Below are positions 5,460 to 5,534 of a stretch of 5,534 nucleotides of DNA, piece after piece. The DNA comes from an uncultured Clostridia bacterium (lineage in GTDB: Bacteria > Bacillota > Clostridia > UMGS1883). The stretch is from contig CANQKL010000116.1 in the NCBI GenBank assembly GCA_947624455.1, forward strand, positions 1-5,534, written 5' to 3'. A program made the translations under genes and the position numbers. The notes under the pieces were generated by a model that saw only the letters and a program-made list of their open reading frames with translations, made no database searches and was not told where the DNA came from. Numbering within the stretch: the first letter of the stretch is position 1; every line of letters starts with the position of its first letter.

Positions 5460-5534
5460 ATGAAAGCTACTTATAAATCTTACGCCAAAATAAATCTCAG
5501 CCTTGATGTGCTGGGCCGCATGGAAAACGGCTAT
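5460..5534 (+). CDS. ispE: 4-diphosphocytidyl-2-C-methyl-D-erythritol kinase, N-terminal part
   Basis: Only the first 25 codons are present; the gene continues past the right edge. The ATG at 5460-5462 has a ribosome-binding site GAGG (5446-5449) 10 bases upstream. The peptide begins MKATYKSYAKINLSLDVLGR and continues MENGY. The segment YAKINLSLDVLGR...GY is the first conserved motif of IspE, a GHMP-superfamily kinase. It phosphorylates the 2-hydroxyl of CDP-methylerythritol in the cytoplasmic non-mevalonate (MEP) pathway to isopentenyl diphosphate. The catalytic glycine-rich motif lies outside the window, so completeness cannot be judged. It is transcribed away from smc from its own predicted promoter. 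Confidence 0.9.
   Translation, partial: MKATYKSYAKINLSLDVLGRMENGY

Overview
This window looks like a piece of chromosome from a Gram-positive anaerobe of the Clostridia type. The grounds are the smc-ftsY gene pair, strong purine-rich ribosome-binding sites, sigma-A-like promoters, the non-mevalonate isoprenoid gene ispE, a UPF0182 membrane protein, and GC-rich coding sequence beside AT-rich spacers. The taxonomic placement is inference; no rRNA or other marker is present.

Layout. Three genes read leftward (minus strand). First is smc (5125 to 1550), the full-length chromosome condensation ATPase of 1191 residues. Fourteen bases later comes ftsY (1535 to 378), the complete signal recognition particle receptor of 385 residues. 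After a 64-base spacer with a terminator-like hairpin comes the first 104 codons of a UPF0182-family membrane protein (313 to 1, cut by the window edge). One gene reads rightward: the first 25 codons of ispE (5460 to 5534), also cut by the edge.

The 334-base spacer between smc and ispE (5126-5459) is the only non-routine part. It holds two divergent sigma-A-type promoters whose -35 boxes face each other 18 bp apart. An inverted repeat that looks like an operator covers the ispE -10 box and start point. The smc leader contains a small repeat array: two 41-bp direct copies differing at one base, a further 17-bp repeated segment, and a string of short perfect hairpins with three-base loops. The smc -10 box lies inside one repeat copy, and an extended -10-like motif of the form TGGTAnAAT recurs three times on the minus strand. 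The repeat may therefore supply, or have duplicated, smc promoter elements.

The genes are housekeeping: chromosome organisation (Smc), co-translational membrane targeting (FtsY) and isoprenoid precursor synthesis (IspE). I see no mobile element, CRISPR array, RNA gene or defence system, and no sign of a new multi-gene system.
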